Positions 7,540 through 15,633 of a stretch of 36,575 nt of DNA are shown piece by piece. Where the stretch lies: assembly GCA_020445945.1 (NCBI GenBank), contig JAGRFQ010000017.1:1-36575 (forward strand), read 5' to 3'. The DNA comes from Rhodocyclaceae bacterium (GTDB lineage Bacteria; Pseudomonadota; Gammaproteobacteria; Burkholderiales; Rhodocyclaceae). Made by a program: the position numbers and the translations under genes. A model generated the notes under the pieces. The model did not search any database. It worked only from the letters and a program-made list of their open reading frames with translations, and had not been told where the DNA came from. Position 1 is the first letter of the stretch, and every line of letters starts with the position of its first letter.

Positions 7540-9348
7540 TTATGCGCTGCCGGCTTCGGCGGCTTCCTGCTGCTGCAGGCGCCACATCTGGGCGTAGGCG
7601 CCCTGTGCGGCGAGCAGCCTGCGGTGGCTGCCGCGTTCGATGATGCGGCCCTGGTCGAGCACCAGAATCTCGTCGGCGTGGGCGACGGTGGACAGGCGGT
7701 GGGCGATGACCAGCGCGGTGCGCCCGCGGGCGGCCTGGTCGAGCTGGGCCTGGATGGCTTTTTCGGTTTTCGAGTCGAGCGCCGAGGTGGCTTCGTCGAA
7801 GATCAGGATCGCCGGGTTCTTGAGCAGGGTGCGGGCGATGGCGACGCGCTGCTTTTCGCCACCGGAGAGTTTGAGGCCGCGCTCGCCGACGCGGGTCTCC
7901 ATGGCGCCGGGCAGGCGGGCGATGAAGTCGTCGAGCTGGGCCGCGGTGGCGGCGGCTTCGACCGCGCCGGGCGGGGCGTCGGGGGCGCCGTACTGGATGT
8001 TGTAGTGCAGGGTGTCGTTGAACAGCACGGTGTCCTGCGGGACGATGCCGATGGCGCGGCGCAGGCTGTCTTGCTGGAGCTGGCGCAGGTCGATGCCGTT
8101 GACGGTGATGCGCCCGCCGGTCACGTCGTAGAAGCGGTAGAGCAGCCGGGCGAGGGTGGATTTGCCGGAGCCGGAGTGGCCGACCACGGCCACCGTCTTG
8201 CCGGCCGGGATCTCGAAATCGACCTCGAACAGAATCTGCCGCGCGGGGTCGTAGCCGAAACTCACTTTTTCGAAACGCACCGTGGCGGGGCCGGGCGGCA
8301 GGCTGCCGGCGTCGGGCGCGTCGGCGATCTCGCGGTGTTCGCCGAGCAGGCCGAACATGCGCTCGATGTCGGTCAGCGACTGGCGGATTTCGCGGTAGAT
8401 GACGCCGAGGAAGTTGAGCGGAATGTAGAGCTGGAGCATGTAGGCGTTGATCAGCACGATGTCGCCGAGGGTCATGCTGCCCGCGGCCACGCGCTGGGCG
8501 GCGAGTGTCATCATGATCGCCACCGCGGTGGCGACGATCGCCGCCTGGCCGACGTTGAGGCCCGACAGCGAGAGCTGGTTCTTGATCTGGGCGTCGGCCC
8601 ACAGCTTGACCTGCGCGTCGTAGCGCCGCGCTTCGAAGTCCTCGTTGTTGAAGTATTTGACCGTCTCGAAGTTGATCAGGCTGTCGATGGCGCGCGCGTT
8701 GGCGGCCGAATCCAGCTCGTTGGCCTTGCGCCGCAGCGCGGTGCGCCAGTTGGTGATCTTGACCGTGAAGGTGATGTAGAAGGCCAGCGTGGCGCCGGTG
8801 ATGAGCGCGAACACGGCGTCGTAATTGACGAACAGGATGCCGATCACCAGTCCGATTTCGATCAGCGTGGGCAGGATGCTGTAGAGCGTGTAGCTGATCA
8901 GCGAGCCGACCGAGCGGGTGCCGCGTTCGATGTCGCGGGTCAGGCCGCCGGTCTGGCGCTCCAGATGAAAACGCAGCGACAGCGCGTGGAGGTGGTTGAA
9001 CACCTGCAGCGAGATGTTGCGCACCGCCTGCTGGGTGACGCGGGCGAAGATCAGCTCGCGCAGTTCGGTAAACAGCGAGGTCGAAAAACGCAGCACGCCG
9101 TAGGCCACCAGCAGCGCCGCGGGGACGACGATGAAGGCCTGCGCCGGGGTGATGGTGAGCGCGTCGACGAGGTGCTTGAACACCATCGGCACGCCGACGT
9201 TGGCGACCTTGGCGAGCAGCAGACAGGACAGCGCGAACAGCACCCGCCCCTTGTAGCTCCACAGATAGGGGATCAGCGTGCGCAGGGTTTGCCAGTCGTG
9301 GCGGTGGGTCGGTTCGGGGGCGGGCAGGGCGCCGTGATGTCGTCGCAT
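7540..9348 (-). CDS. Atm1/HMT1-type ABC exporter, fused membrane and ATPase domains
   Basis: Half-transporter of 602 aa. An N-terminal type-I exporter membrane domain (residues ~25-330, six hydrophobic helices, with the ERGTRSVGSLISY and NFETVKYFNNE segments typical of the Atm1/HMT1 group) is joined to a nucleotide-binding domain. That domain has Walker A GHSGSGKST (~390), Q-loop IVPQDTVLFNDT, signature LSGGEKQRV (~490), Walker B ILIFDEATS (~510) and the switch His in VIAHRLSTV. All ATPase motifs are intact. Atm1-type proteins export glutathione-linked or metal-related compounds (Fe-S precursors, metal-thiol conjugates) as homodimers in the inner membrane. The substrate here cannot be told from sequence. 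The gene stands alone, 20 bases from the end of the neighbouring kinase gene on the same strand; cotranscription after that kinase is possible. Confidence 0.92.
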   Translation of the reverse strand: MRRHHGALPAPEPTHRHDWQTLRTLIPYLWSYKGRVLFALSCLLLAKVANVGVPMVFKHLVDALTITPAQAFIVVPAALLVAYGVLRFSTSLFTELRELIFARVTQQAVRNISLQVFNHLHALSLRFHLERQTGGLTRDIERGTRSVGSLISYTLYSILPTLIEIGLVIGILFVNYDAVFALITGATLAFYITFTVKITNWRTALRRKANELDSAANARAIDSLINFETVKYFNNEDFEARRYDAQVKLWADAQIKNQLSLSGLNVGQAAIVATAVAIMMTLAAQRVAAGSMTLGDIVLINAYMLQLYIPLNFLGVIYREIRQSLTDIERMFGLLGEHREIADAPDAGSLPPGPATVRFEKVSFGYDPARQILFEVDFEIPAGKTVAVVGHSGSGKSTLARLLYRFYDVTGGRITVNGIDLRQLQQDSLRRAIGIVPQDTVLFNDTLHYNIQYGAPDAPPGAVEAAATAAQLDDFIARLPGAMETRVGERGLKLSGGEKQRVAIARTLLKNPAILIFDEATSALDSKTEKAIQAQLDQAARGRTALVIAHRLSTVAHADEILVLDQGRIIERGSHRRLLAAQGAYAQMWRLQQQEAAEAGSA

Positions 9349-9367
9349 CGCGCGAGTGTAGCGCCTC

Positions 9368-10702
9368 TCAGGCGGGCGTGGCAGGCGACGGCGTGTCGCG
9401 CAGCGGCAGGTGCAGGTCGACGACCAGCCCGCCGCCGGGACGCAGACGGGCGCCGATGCTGCCGCCGTGCGCGGCCAGCGCGCGCTGGGCGATCGCCAGC
9501 CCGAGGCCGAAGCCGGGCGCCGGGTGGCCGTTGCCGGCGCGGTGGAAGGGTTCGAAGATGTGCGCCAGTTCGTCTTCCGGCACGCCCGGGCCGTGGTCGG
9601 CCACCGACACGTCGAGCGCGCCGTTGGCCACGCGCAGGCTGACGTCCACGGCGGTGCCCGGGGCGGTGTATTTGACCGCGTTGCGGATCACGTTCTCATA
9701 CGCGCGCTGCACCAGCGACGCCTGCGCCCAGGTCCATGCTTCACCGCTGCCATCGAAGTGCAGATCGCAACCGGCGGCCTGGGCTTCGAACTGAGCGTCG
9801 TCGGCGATCGCCGCGATCAGCTCGACCAGTTCCACGCGCTCGGCGCGGCCGTCGCTGCCCGCTTCGAGCCGGGCCAGCGTGAGCAGCTCGCCGACCAGCG
9901 TGTCGAGGCGTGCCGATTCGCGCTCGATGCGCTCCAGCGTCTCGGGCAGGCGCGCGGCGTTCTGTCGGCCGAGGCCGATCGCCGCCTGCATCCGCGCCAG
10001 CGGCGAGCGCAGCTCGTGCGACACGTCGTGCAGCAGGCGGCGCTGGGCGTTGATCTGCGCCTGCAGGCGCGCCGCCATGTGGTCGAAGTCGCGCCCCAGA
10101 TAGGCGATTTCGTCGCGGCGCCGGCCCATTTTCGGGGTGACGCGAATGTCGAGTTGACCATTGGCGGCGGCGTCGAAGGCGTGGCGCAGGTGGCGGATCG
10201 GGCGCGCGACATACCATGCCAGCAGCGCGCTGAAGGCGAGGCTGGCGATGAGGCCCGAGGTCAGTGGAATCCACGCCGCCGGCGGCCGGTCGGGGCGGCC
10301 GCGGCGCGGGCGCAGGTGCTGCGGGTCGACGATCAGGCGGAAGCGCTGGCCGTCGGCGAGGGTGACCGTGCGCTGGACGTTGTCAGGGAGGGCGGCGAGG
10401 GTGGACGCGGGCGGCAGCGGGCGGCCGATCAAATCCTGCCCGTTCGGCGCGACGACAAACACCGGCGCGCCGCCCCGGCGTTGCTGCCAGCGGTCGAGCA
10501 GGCGCCCGGCGGCCAGCGGGCTGCCATCGACCAGCGCCGATTCGGTGGTGTCGAGCCAGAAGCTGATGCGCGGGGAAAGGTGCTCGGCGACTTCGTCGAA
10601 GTCGGCCTGGCGATGCAGCCACACCGCGCTGCCCACGCCGACGGCGGCGACGATCAGGGTCAGCCAGAAGGCGAACAGGAATTTCCAGAACAGGCGTCCC
10701 AT
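9368..10702 (-). CDS. cpxA: CpxA-like sensor histidine kinase
   Basis: Inner-membrane sensor kinase of 444 aa. Membrane helix 1 (residues ~5-28) is followed by a periplasmic sensor of ~125 residues. Membrane helix 2 (ending LLAWYVARPI) leads to a HAMP domain, the phospho-acceptor box HDVSHELRSPL, N-box NVIRNAVKYT, G1 DHGPGVPE and G2 GFGLGLAIA. Catalytic motifs are complete. The helix after the H-box resembles CpxA. The start at 10702 (MGRLFWKFLFAFW) is 10 bases past the response-regulator stop, so both are in one operon transcribed leftward. Signal is likely envelope stress, judged from the partner regulator and the divergent Spy/CpxP-type gene. The sensor domain is too divergent to prove orthology with E. 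coli CpxA. Confidence 0.85.
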   Translation of the reverse strand: MGRLFWKFLFAFWLTLIVAAVGVGSAVWLHRQADFDEVAEHLSPRISFWLDTTESALVDGSPLAAGRLLDRWQQRRGGAPVFVVAPNGQDLIGRPLPPASTLAALPDNVQRTVTLADGQRFRLIVDPQHLRPRRGRPDRPPAAWIPLTSGLIASLAFSALLAWYVARPIRHLRHAFDAAANGQLDIRVTPKMGRRRDEIAYLGRDFDHMAARLQAQINAQRRLLHDVSHELRSPLARMQAAIGLGRQNAARLPETLERIERESARLDTLVGELLTLARLEAGSDGRAERVELVELIAAIADDAQFEAQAAGCDLHFDGSGEAWTWAQASLVQRAYENVIRNAVKYTAPGTAVDVSLRVANGALDVSVADHGPGVPEDELAHIFEPFHRAGNGHPAPGFGLGLAIAQRALAAHGGSIGARLRPGGGLVVDLHLPLRDTPSPATPA

Positions 10703-10712
10703 GGCCGGGCCT

Positions 10713-11402
10713 TCAGTCGCGCACGAGCTGGTAGCCCTGACCGCGCACGGTCTGGATCCACGACAGGCCGTCGCTGCGCGGGCCGAGCTTGTGGCGGATG
10801 CTGCTGACGTGCACGTCGATGCTGCGGTCAAAACGCGCCAGCGGGCGGCCCAGCGCGGTTTCCGACAATGTGTTCTTGCTCACCACCGTGCCGGCGTGGC
10901 GGGCCAGCGTCTCGAGCAGGTTGAATTCGGTGCTGGTCAGGGGCAGTGCTTCGCCGTGCCAGGTGGCGGTGCGCCGGGACGGCCACAGTTCGAGCGCGCC
11001 GACACGGAGGGTCTCGGTATTGTCGTCGTTCGCGGCCGGCGTTTCGGTGCGTCGCAAGATGGCGCGCAGGCGGGCCACCAGTTCGCGCGGTGTACAGGGT
11101 TTGGGGACGTAGTCGTCGGCGCCCAGCTCGAGGCCGACCACGCGATCGACGTCGTCGCCGCGGGCGGTGAGCATCAGCACCGGCATGTCGCTGCTCTGGC
11201 GGATGCGGCGCAGCGCTTCGACGCCGTTCAGGCGCGGCATCATCACGTCGAGCACCGCAATGGCATAGCGCCCGCTGAGCGCTTCGGCAACGCCAGCCTC
11301 GCCGTCGTGGGCGATGGTGGCCTCGAAGCCTTCCTGGCCAAGGTAGTCCTTTAGCATGGCGGCCAGTTCGGTGTCGTCGTCTACGAGCAGTACGCGGGTC
11401 AT
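10713..11402 (-). CDS. cpxR: CpxR-like OmpR-family response regulator
   Basis: DNA-binding response regulator of 229 aa. The receiver domain has the acidic pocket (D8-D10), phospho-acceptor D52 in DVMMP, T79 and K101. The linker is followed by an OmpR/PhoB winged helix ending RGQGYQLVRD. The stretch GLELGADDYVPKP plus RELVARLRAILRR is strikingly like E. coli CpxR, and the recognition-helix region (FDRSIDVHVSSIRHKLG) also matches it. An in-frame ATG at 11423 would add seven residues. I chose 11402 because MTRVLLVDDD is the usual start of the fold. It is first in the operon with the kinase. GTAAA boxes in the upstream intergenic region indicate autoregulation and control of the divergent spy-like gene. 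Confidence 0.88.
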   Translation of the reverse strand: MTRVLLVDDDTELAAMLKDYLGQEGFEATIAHDGEAGVAEALSGRYAIAVLDVMMPRLNGVEALRRIRQSSDMPVLMLTARGDDVDRVVGLELGADDYVPKPCTPRELVARLRAILRRTETPAANDDNTETLRVGALELWPSRRTATWHGEALPLTSTEFNLLETLARHAGTVVSKNTLSETALGRPLARFDRSIDVHVSSIRHKLGPRSDGLSWIQTVRGQGYQLVRD

Positions 11403-11471
11403 CGGTCGGTTCTCGTCAGGCATTGATTCATGGCTGCCATGATACGGCCGGAACCGGCGCACGCTTCCGCC

Positions 11472-11517
11472 TTTACCCCGCTTTACCTCTCTTTACACCG
11501 GGCTAACCGTGCTTTAC
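11472..11517. promoter_or_regulatory. Phased CpxR-box array between cpxR and spy-like genes
   Basis: On the plus strand TTTAC occurs at 11472-11476, 11482-11486 and 11492-11496, and again at 11513-11517. A related CTAAC is at 11503-11507. On the minus strand the first three read GTAAA-N5-GTAAA-N5-GTAAA, which is the CpxR consensus (GTAAA-N5-GTAAA) extended to three boxes. The fourth is two helical turns away. Placement between the divergent cpxR-like and spy-like genes fits control of both. Confidence 0.75.
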
Positions 11518-11542
11518 GGCGGTGGCTCGCACACTGCATCCA

Positions 11543-11572
11543 ACAGGTCACGGCAACGAGCTTGCCGCCTGT
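11543..11572 (+). other. Hairpin in the 5' region of the spy-like gene
   Basis: ACAGG (11543-11547) and CGGCAA (11551-11556) pair with TTGCCG (11562-11567) and CCTGT (11568-11572), with a three-base bulge and a five-base loop. It ends 17 bases before the AAGGAGAG ribosome binding site. It could stabilise the mRNA leader or be part of an operator. No function is demonstrated. Confidence 0.35.
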
Positions 11573-11601
11573 CGGAACAGACCAACTTCAAGGAGAGCAT
11601 C

Positions 11602-12135
11602 ATGCGTTTCAATACACCGACCCTCAAAAGCTTCCTCGTTGCCAGCAGCATTGCTCTGGCCGTGCCGCTGGCCGCTCAGGCCCGGCCGGACATGGGCGAG
11701 CATTTTGGCGGTGGCCGCTGCGACGCCGAGATGCGCGCGCACGACGGCAAGGGGCGCCACCACGGCGGACCGAAGATGGGCATGCTGCGCGGGCTCGATC
11801 TGAGCGACGCGCAGCGCGACCAGATCTTCGAACTCAAGCATGCCCTGGTGCCCGAGCTGCGTGCCGAGATGAAAGTCGTGCGTGCCACGCGCCAGGCTTT
11901 GCGCGAGATGATGGAAAACGGCAGCTACGACGCGGCGCAGGTCCAGCAGTTGACCGAGCAGGGCGCCGCGGCCAAGGCGCGGATGGCACAGCTCACGCTG
12001 AAGAACCAGCACGCGGTGTATCAGCTGCTCACGCCTGAACAGCGCGAACGCATGAAAGAGCTGCGCGAGCAGCGTGTCAGCCGCCGCGATGCCATGCGCG
12101 GCGGGCGCGGGATGGCGCCGGGCGAGCCGAGCTGA
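11602..12135 (+). CDS. Spy/CpxP-family periplasmic protein (LTXXQ motif)
   Basis: Periplasmic helical protein of 177 aa. A signal peptide (FLVASSIALAVPLAAQA, cleaved before RPDM) is followed by a His/Gly-rich segment with HHGGPKMG, then a four-helix Spy/CpxP core containing two LTXXQ-type motifs (LSDAQRDQ at ~67 and LTPEQRER at ~145). Spy is an ATP-independent chaperone; CpxP is a feedback inhibitor of CpxA. Both bind misfolded envelope proteins or metals. The ATG follows AAGGAGAG at ideal spacing. Divergent orientation to a CpxRA-like system with CpxR boxes between them implies membership in that regulon. The His-rich N-terminus might bind metal. I cannot choose between a chaperone and an inhibitor role. 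Confidence 0.85.
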   Translation: MRFNTPTLKSFLVASSIALAVPLAAQARPDMGEHFGGGRCDAEMRAHDGKGRHHGGPKMGMLRGLDLSDAQRDQIFELKHALVPELRAEMKVVRATRQALREMMENGSYDAAQVQQLTEQGAAAKARMAQLTLKNQHAVYQLLTPEQRERMKELREQRVSRRDAMRGGRGMAPGEPS

Positions 12136-12220
12136 CGGGAGAGGCCGCCGCGCGGGCCGGGTGCCCGTGCGGGGTGGGGCGCCCCGAGGTGGGCCGGCGC
12201 CAAGCGGCATGTTTGAACCC

Positions 12221-12254
12221 AATGGGCACTGCAGCGTATGTTGCAGTGCCCATT
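12221..12254 (+). terminator. Perfect 13-bp inverted repeat, possible terminator
   Basis: AATGGGCACTGCA (12221-12233) and its exact complement TGCAGTGCCCATT (12242-12254) enclose an eight-base loop. It sits 86 bases after the spy-like stop and 32 bases before the psrA promoter. Only a broken T run (GATCTTTC) follows, so it is a weak intrinsic terminator at best, or a protein-binding palindrome. Confidence 0.45.
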
Positions 12255-12285
12255 GATCTTTCAGGAGCATCCGCCTAGAAAACAG

Positions 12286-12313
12286 TTGACATCGTTCAAA
12301 CGGAACGTATGAT
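12286..12313 (+). promoter_or_regulatory. Sigma-70 promoter of the psrA-like gene
   Basis: A perfect -35 TTGACA (12286-12291), a 16-base spacer and -10 TATGAT (12308-12313). Transcription should start near 12320, about 75 bases before the ATG at 12395. Two PsrA-type operators overlap the spacer/-10 and the start point. Confidence 0.75.
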
Positions 12314-12329
12314 TCAAACGAACGTTTGA
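12297..12329. promoter_or_regulatory. Tandem PsrA-type operators
   Basis: The downstream site TCAAACG-AA-CGTTTGA (12314-12329) contains CAAAC-N4-GTTTG, the consensus reported for PsrA-type regulators (CAAAC-N2-4-GTTTG). An imperfect copy, CAAAC-N5-GTATG, lies at 12297-12311, displaced by 18 bases. Both cover the promoter, so binding would block transcription: autorepression, relieved by long-chain acyl ligand in known PsrA systems. Confidence 0.72.
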
Positions 12330-12394
12330 TTCAATGTTTCGCGCCGACGGTGCCCCAGCCTGCAAACCAATAACAAGAGCAAGGGAGACCCCCC

Positions 12395-13087
12395 ATGAGC
12401 GAGACAACACACAAACAGACACCGGAAACACGGGAGCGCATTCTTGATGCGGCGGAAGGATTGTTTATGGCGCACGGCTTCGAGGCCACATCGATGCGCA
12501 TGATTACCGGCATGGCGCACGTCAATCTGGCCGCGGTGAACTACCACTTCGGCACCAAGGACGCGCTGATCCACGAGGTATTCCGCCGCCGCCTGCGCGA
12601 TCTGAACCGGCGCCGTCTGGCGGCGCTGAGTGCGGAGGAGGTCGCGGCGGGTGGTGCGCCCGTCAAGCCGAGCCGCATTGTGGAGGCATTTTTCGGCGTG
12701 TCGATCGAGATGGCGTCCGATACCCAGCACGGCGGGGCGACCTTCATGCGCCTGCTCGGGCGGACCTATACCGAGCCGAACGAGTTCGTGCGCAAGTTTC
12801 TGGCCGAAGAATATGCCGAAGTGGTCGACCGCTTCATGGGCGCCCTGTACCGGGCCCTGCCCGATGTCCCGCGCGAGGAGATCCTGTGGCGCTTCCACTT
12901 CATGATGGGCGCGATGTCCTACGCCATCGCCGGCACCGATGCGCTGCAGCTGTTTGCCGGTGAGTTCGACGACAAGGATCCGGCGCGCTTGATGGAACGT
13001 TTGATGAGCTTCCTGCTCGGCGGCCTGCGTGCGCCGTTGCCGGCCACGACGGCACAGCACATGGAGAGTCGCCGCAACGCGGCCTGA
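12395..13087 (+). CDS. psrA: TetR-family fatty-acid degradation regulator (PsrA-like)
   Basis: Transcriptional repressor of 230 aa. The TetR N-terminal helix-turn-helix (residues ~12-60: ERILDAAEGLF, then HVNLAAVNYHFGTKDALI) is nearly the same as that of Pseudomonas PsrA. The ligand domain contains FMRLLGRTYTEP and LWRFHFMMGAMSYAIAG, also PsrA-like. Known PsrA proteins repress beta-oxidation genes and release DNA on binding long-chain fatty acids or their CoA esters. Support here comes from the CAAAC-N4-GTTTG operators over its own promoter and from fadE following 57 bases downstream on the same strand. The ATG is preceded by AAGGGAGA. It probably heads the fad operon, so derepression would induce the whole pathway. 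Confidence 0.85.
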   Translation: MSETTHKQTPETRERILDAAEGLFMAHGFEATSMRMITGMAHVNLAAVNYHFGTKDALIHEVFRRRLRDLNRRRLAALSAEEVAAGGAPVKPSRIVEAFFGVSIEMASDTQHGGATFMRLLGRTYTEPNEFVRKFLAEEYAEVVDRFMGALYRALPDVPREEILWRFHFMMGAMSYAIAGTDALQLFAGEFDDKDPARLMERLMSFLLGGLRAPLPATTAQHMESRRNAA

Positions 13088-13144
13088 CACACTAAAACCC
13101 CGACCGCACCGCAAGAGTGCGGCGGCTCGATGAGGAGACGGTGG

Positions 13145-15631
13145 ATGATCTGGTATGTGCTGGCACTTGTGCCACTGATGGGCGCGCTTGCGTATCGCCG
13201 GGCGCCCTTGTTCCTGTGGGCGGCGGTGGGCGTGCTGTGGTTGTCCGGTTTCGCGCTCGCGGGGGGCTGGGGGCTGGGCCTGACGCTGTTCGCGATGGCC
13301 GCGTTTGCGGCGTTGTGCGCCATCTTCCTGCTCGATCCGGTGCGCAAGGCGCACATCACCGCGCCTATTCTCAAAACCTTCCGCAAGGCGCTGCCGTCGA
13401 TGTCGCAGACCGAAAAGGACGCGCTCGAAGCCGGCACGGTGTGGTGGGAAGGACAACTCTTTGCCGGCCACCCCGATTGGCACAGGATGCTGGCCTATCC
13501 GTGGCCGACGCTCACCGACGCAGAGCAGCGCTTTCTGGACGTGGACACCAGCGAGCTGTGCCGCCTGACCGACGAGTGGACCACCAGCCAGAAGCAGGAT
13601 CTGCCGATGGCGGTGTGGGACTACATCAAGCGCCAGGGCTTCCTCGGCATGATCATCCCGACCGAATACGGCGGCAAGGGCTTCTCCGCCTACGCGCACT
13701 CGCAGGTGGTGACCAAGCTCTCGACGCGCTCCTCGGCCGCCGCGGTGACGGTGATGGTGCCCAACTCGCTCGGCCCGGCCGAATTGCTGCTGCACTACGG
13801 CACCGAGGCGCAGAAAAACCACTATCTGCCGCGCCTCGCCAAGGGGCAGGAGATTCCCGCCTTTGCGCTGACCAGCCCGTGGGCCGGCTCCGACGCGGCG
13901 TCGATTCCCGACGCCGGCGTGGTGTGCATGGGCGAGTGGAAGGGCAAGCAGGTGCTCGGCGTGCGGGTCAGCTTCGACAAGCGCTACATCACGCTGGCGC
14001 CGGTGTGCACCGTGTTCGGGCTGGCTTTCCGCCTGTTCGACCCCGACCACCTGCTCGGCGAGACGGAGGATGTCGGCATCACCGTCGCGCTGGTGCCGTG
14101 GAATCACCCCGGTGTGGACATCGGCCGGCGCCACTTTCCGCTCAACGCGATCTGGATGAACGGCCCGATCCGCGGCAGCGACGTGTTCATGCCGCTCGAC
14201 TTCATCATCGGCGGCCCGCAGATGGCCGGACAGGGCTGGCGGATGTTGATGGAATCGCTCGCCGCCGGGCGCTCGATCTCGCTGCCCGGCTCGAACACCG
14301 GCATGCAGAAGCTCACCGCCCGCGCGGTGGGCGGCTACGCCCGCGTGCGCTACCAGTTCAAGACCGCGATCGGCAAGTTCGAGGGCGTGGAAGAGGCGCT
14401 CACCCGCATCGGCGCCAACACCTATCTGTCCGACGCCGCGCGCATCTTCACCGCCGGCGCGGTGGACGCCGGCGAGAAGCCCTCGGTGGTCTCGGCGATT
14501 GCCAAATACCACGTCACCGAGCGCGCCCGGCAGACCGTCAACGACGGCATGGACGTGATCGGCGGCAAGGGCATCTGCCTGGGGCCGCAAAACTTTCTCG
14601 GCCGCGCCTATCAGCAGATTCCGGTCGGCATCACCGTCGAGGGGGCCAACATTCTCACCCGCAGCCTGATCCTCTTCGGTCAGGGCGCGATCCGCTGCCA
14701 CCCCTACGTGCTCAAGGAAATGCACGCCGCCCAGGACAACGACCTCGACGCCTTCGACGCCGCCCTGTGGGGCCATGTCGGCTACACCGTCAACAACGCC
14801 GCGCGGGCGCTGGTGATGGGCATCACCGGCTCGCACTTCGTGAAGGTGCCCGACGGAGTCGCGCCCGAAACCCGGCGCTACTACCAGCAGCTCACGCGCT
14901 ACTCGGCGGCCTTCGCCTTCCTCTCCGACATCTCGATGGGGACCATGGGCGGCGCGCTCAAGCGCAAGGAAAAGCTCTCCGCGCGGCTCGGCGACATCCT
15001 CTCGCTGATGTATCTGGTGTCGGCCACCCTGCGCCGCTACGAGGCCGAGGGGCAGCAGGCCGCCGACGCGCCGCTGATGCACTGGGCGGTGTGGGACGCG
15101 ATGTTCAAGATCCAGAACGCCTTCGAAGGCGCGATCGCCAACTTCCCCAACAACTGGTTCGCCGCGCTGCTGCGCCATCTGGTGGTGTTCCCGCTCGGCC
15201 GGCCCTACGTGGTGCCCTCCGACGCGCTCGGTCACGAAGTGGCGCGGCTGCTCATTGCGCCCTCGCCGACGCGCGACCGGCTGGTGGCCGATTCCTACGT
15301 GCCCGACGACCTCGAAGACCCGGTCGCCGCGATCGAGGCGGCGCTGGTCGCCACCATCGAGGCCGAGCCCATCGAGGCGCGGGTGCGGCAGGCGCTCAAG
15401 TCCGGCGACTTCGACCCCGGCCTGCTGGTCGGCGGCGGGGTCGATGCGCTGTACGTGAAGGCGCACGAAGCCGGCGTGATCTCCGACACCGAACTGGCGC
15501 AGATCCAGCGCAAGGGTGCGCTGCGAGACAAGGTGATCCGGGTCGACGATTTCGAATACGACTTCGGCCTGCGCGCCGCGCTCGACGACGTGAGCGCTGC
15601 CGACCAGCAACAGCGCCGCGAGGCCGCCTGA
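13145..15631 (+). CDS. fadE: Acyl-CoA dehydrogenase FadE
   Basis: FAD-dependent dehydrogenase catalysing the first beta-oxidation step, acyl-CoA to trans-2-enoyl-CoA. It has 828 aa, the usual FadE size (~815), much larger than ordinary acyl-CoA dehydrogenases. The N-terminal ~60 residues hold two or three hydrophobic helices (WYVLALVPLMGALAY, FLWAAVGVLWLSGF), so it is membrane-anchored. The dehydrogenase core follows, with IPTEYGGKGFSAYAHS (~175) and FALTSPWAGSDAASIPD (~239), then ISLPGSNTGMQKL. The C-terminal third is the FadE-specific extension ending GVISDTELAQIQRKG. I chose the ATG at 13145 over 13130 because GAGGAGA lies at 13132-13138, six bases before it. It ends two bases before the thiolase start, so the genes are tightly coupled. 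Confidence 0.95.
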   Translation: MIWYVLALVPLMGALAYRRAPLFLWAAVGVLWLSGFALAGGWGLGLTLFAMAAFAALCAIFLLDPVRKAHITAPILKTFRKALPSMSQTEKDALEAGTVWWEGQLFAGHPDWHRMLAYPWPTLTDAEQRFLDVDTSELCRLTDEWTTSQKQDLPMAVWDYIKRQGFLGMIIPTEYGGKGFSAYAHSQVVTKLSTRSSAAAVTVMVPNSLGPAELLLHYGTEAQKNHYLPRLAKGQEIPAFALTSPWAGSDAASIPDAGVVCMGEWKGKQVLGVRVSFDKRYITLAPVCTVFGLAFRLFDPDHLLGETEDVGITVALVPWNHPGVDIGRRHFPLNAIWMNGPIRGSDVFMPLDFIIGGPQMAGQGWRMLMESLAAGRSISLPGSNTGMQKLTARAVGGYARVRYQFKTAIGKFEGVEEALTRIGANTYLSDAARIFTAGAVDAGEKPSVVSAIAKYHVTERARQTVNDGMDVIGGKGICLGPQNFLGRAYQQIPVGITVEGANILTRSLILFGQGAIRCHPYVLKEMHAAQDNDLDAFDAALWGHVGYTVNNAARALVMGITGSHFVKVPDGVAPETRRYYQQLTRYSAAFAFLSDISMGTMGGALKRKEKLSARLGDILSLMYLVSATLRRYEAEGQQAADAPLMHWAVWDAMFKIQNAFEGAIANFPNNWFAALLRHLVVFPLGRPYVVPSDALGHEVARLLIAPSPTRDRLVADSYVPDDLEDPVAAIEAALVATIEAEPIEARVRQALKSGDFDPGLLVGGGVDALYVKAHEAGVISDTELAQIQRKGALRDKVIRVDDFEYDFGLRAALDDVSAADQQQRREAA

Positions 15632-15633
15632 GC

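Noticed and set aside
12221-12254. Calling the 13-bp inverted repeat a confident intrinsic terminator
   Set aside because: The following bases lack a T tract, so I kept it as a low-confidence site.
13102-13126. Small CCGCAC/GTGCGG stem between psrA and fadE
   Set aside because: Only six base pairs in very GC-rich DNA and no T run, so chance is likely.
12314-15610. 1098-codon minus-strand open frame opposite psrA and fadE
   Set aside because: Antisense to two clear genes, with shadow-type composition and no start signal.
13117-15633. N-terminal extension of the FadI-type thiolase frame through the fadE region
   Set aside because: The open frame continues upstream only because it is the shifted frame of fadE. 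The thiolase fold begins at 15634, right after the fadE stop.
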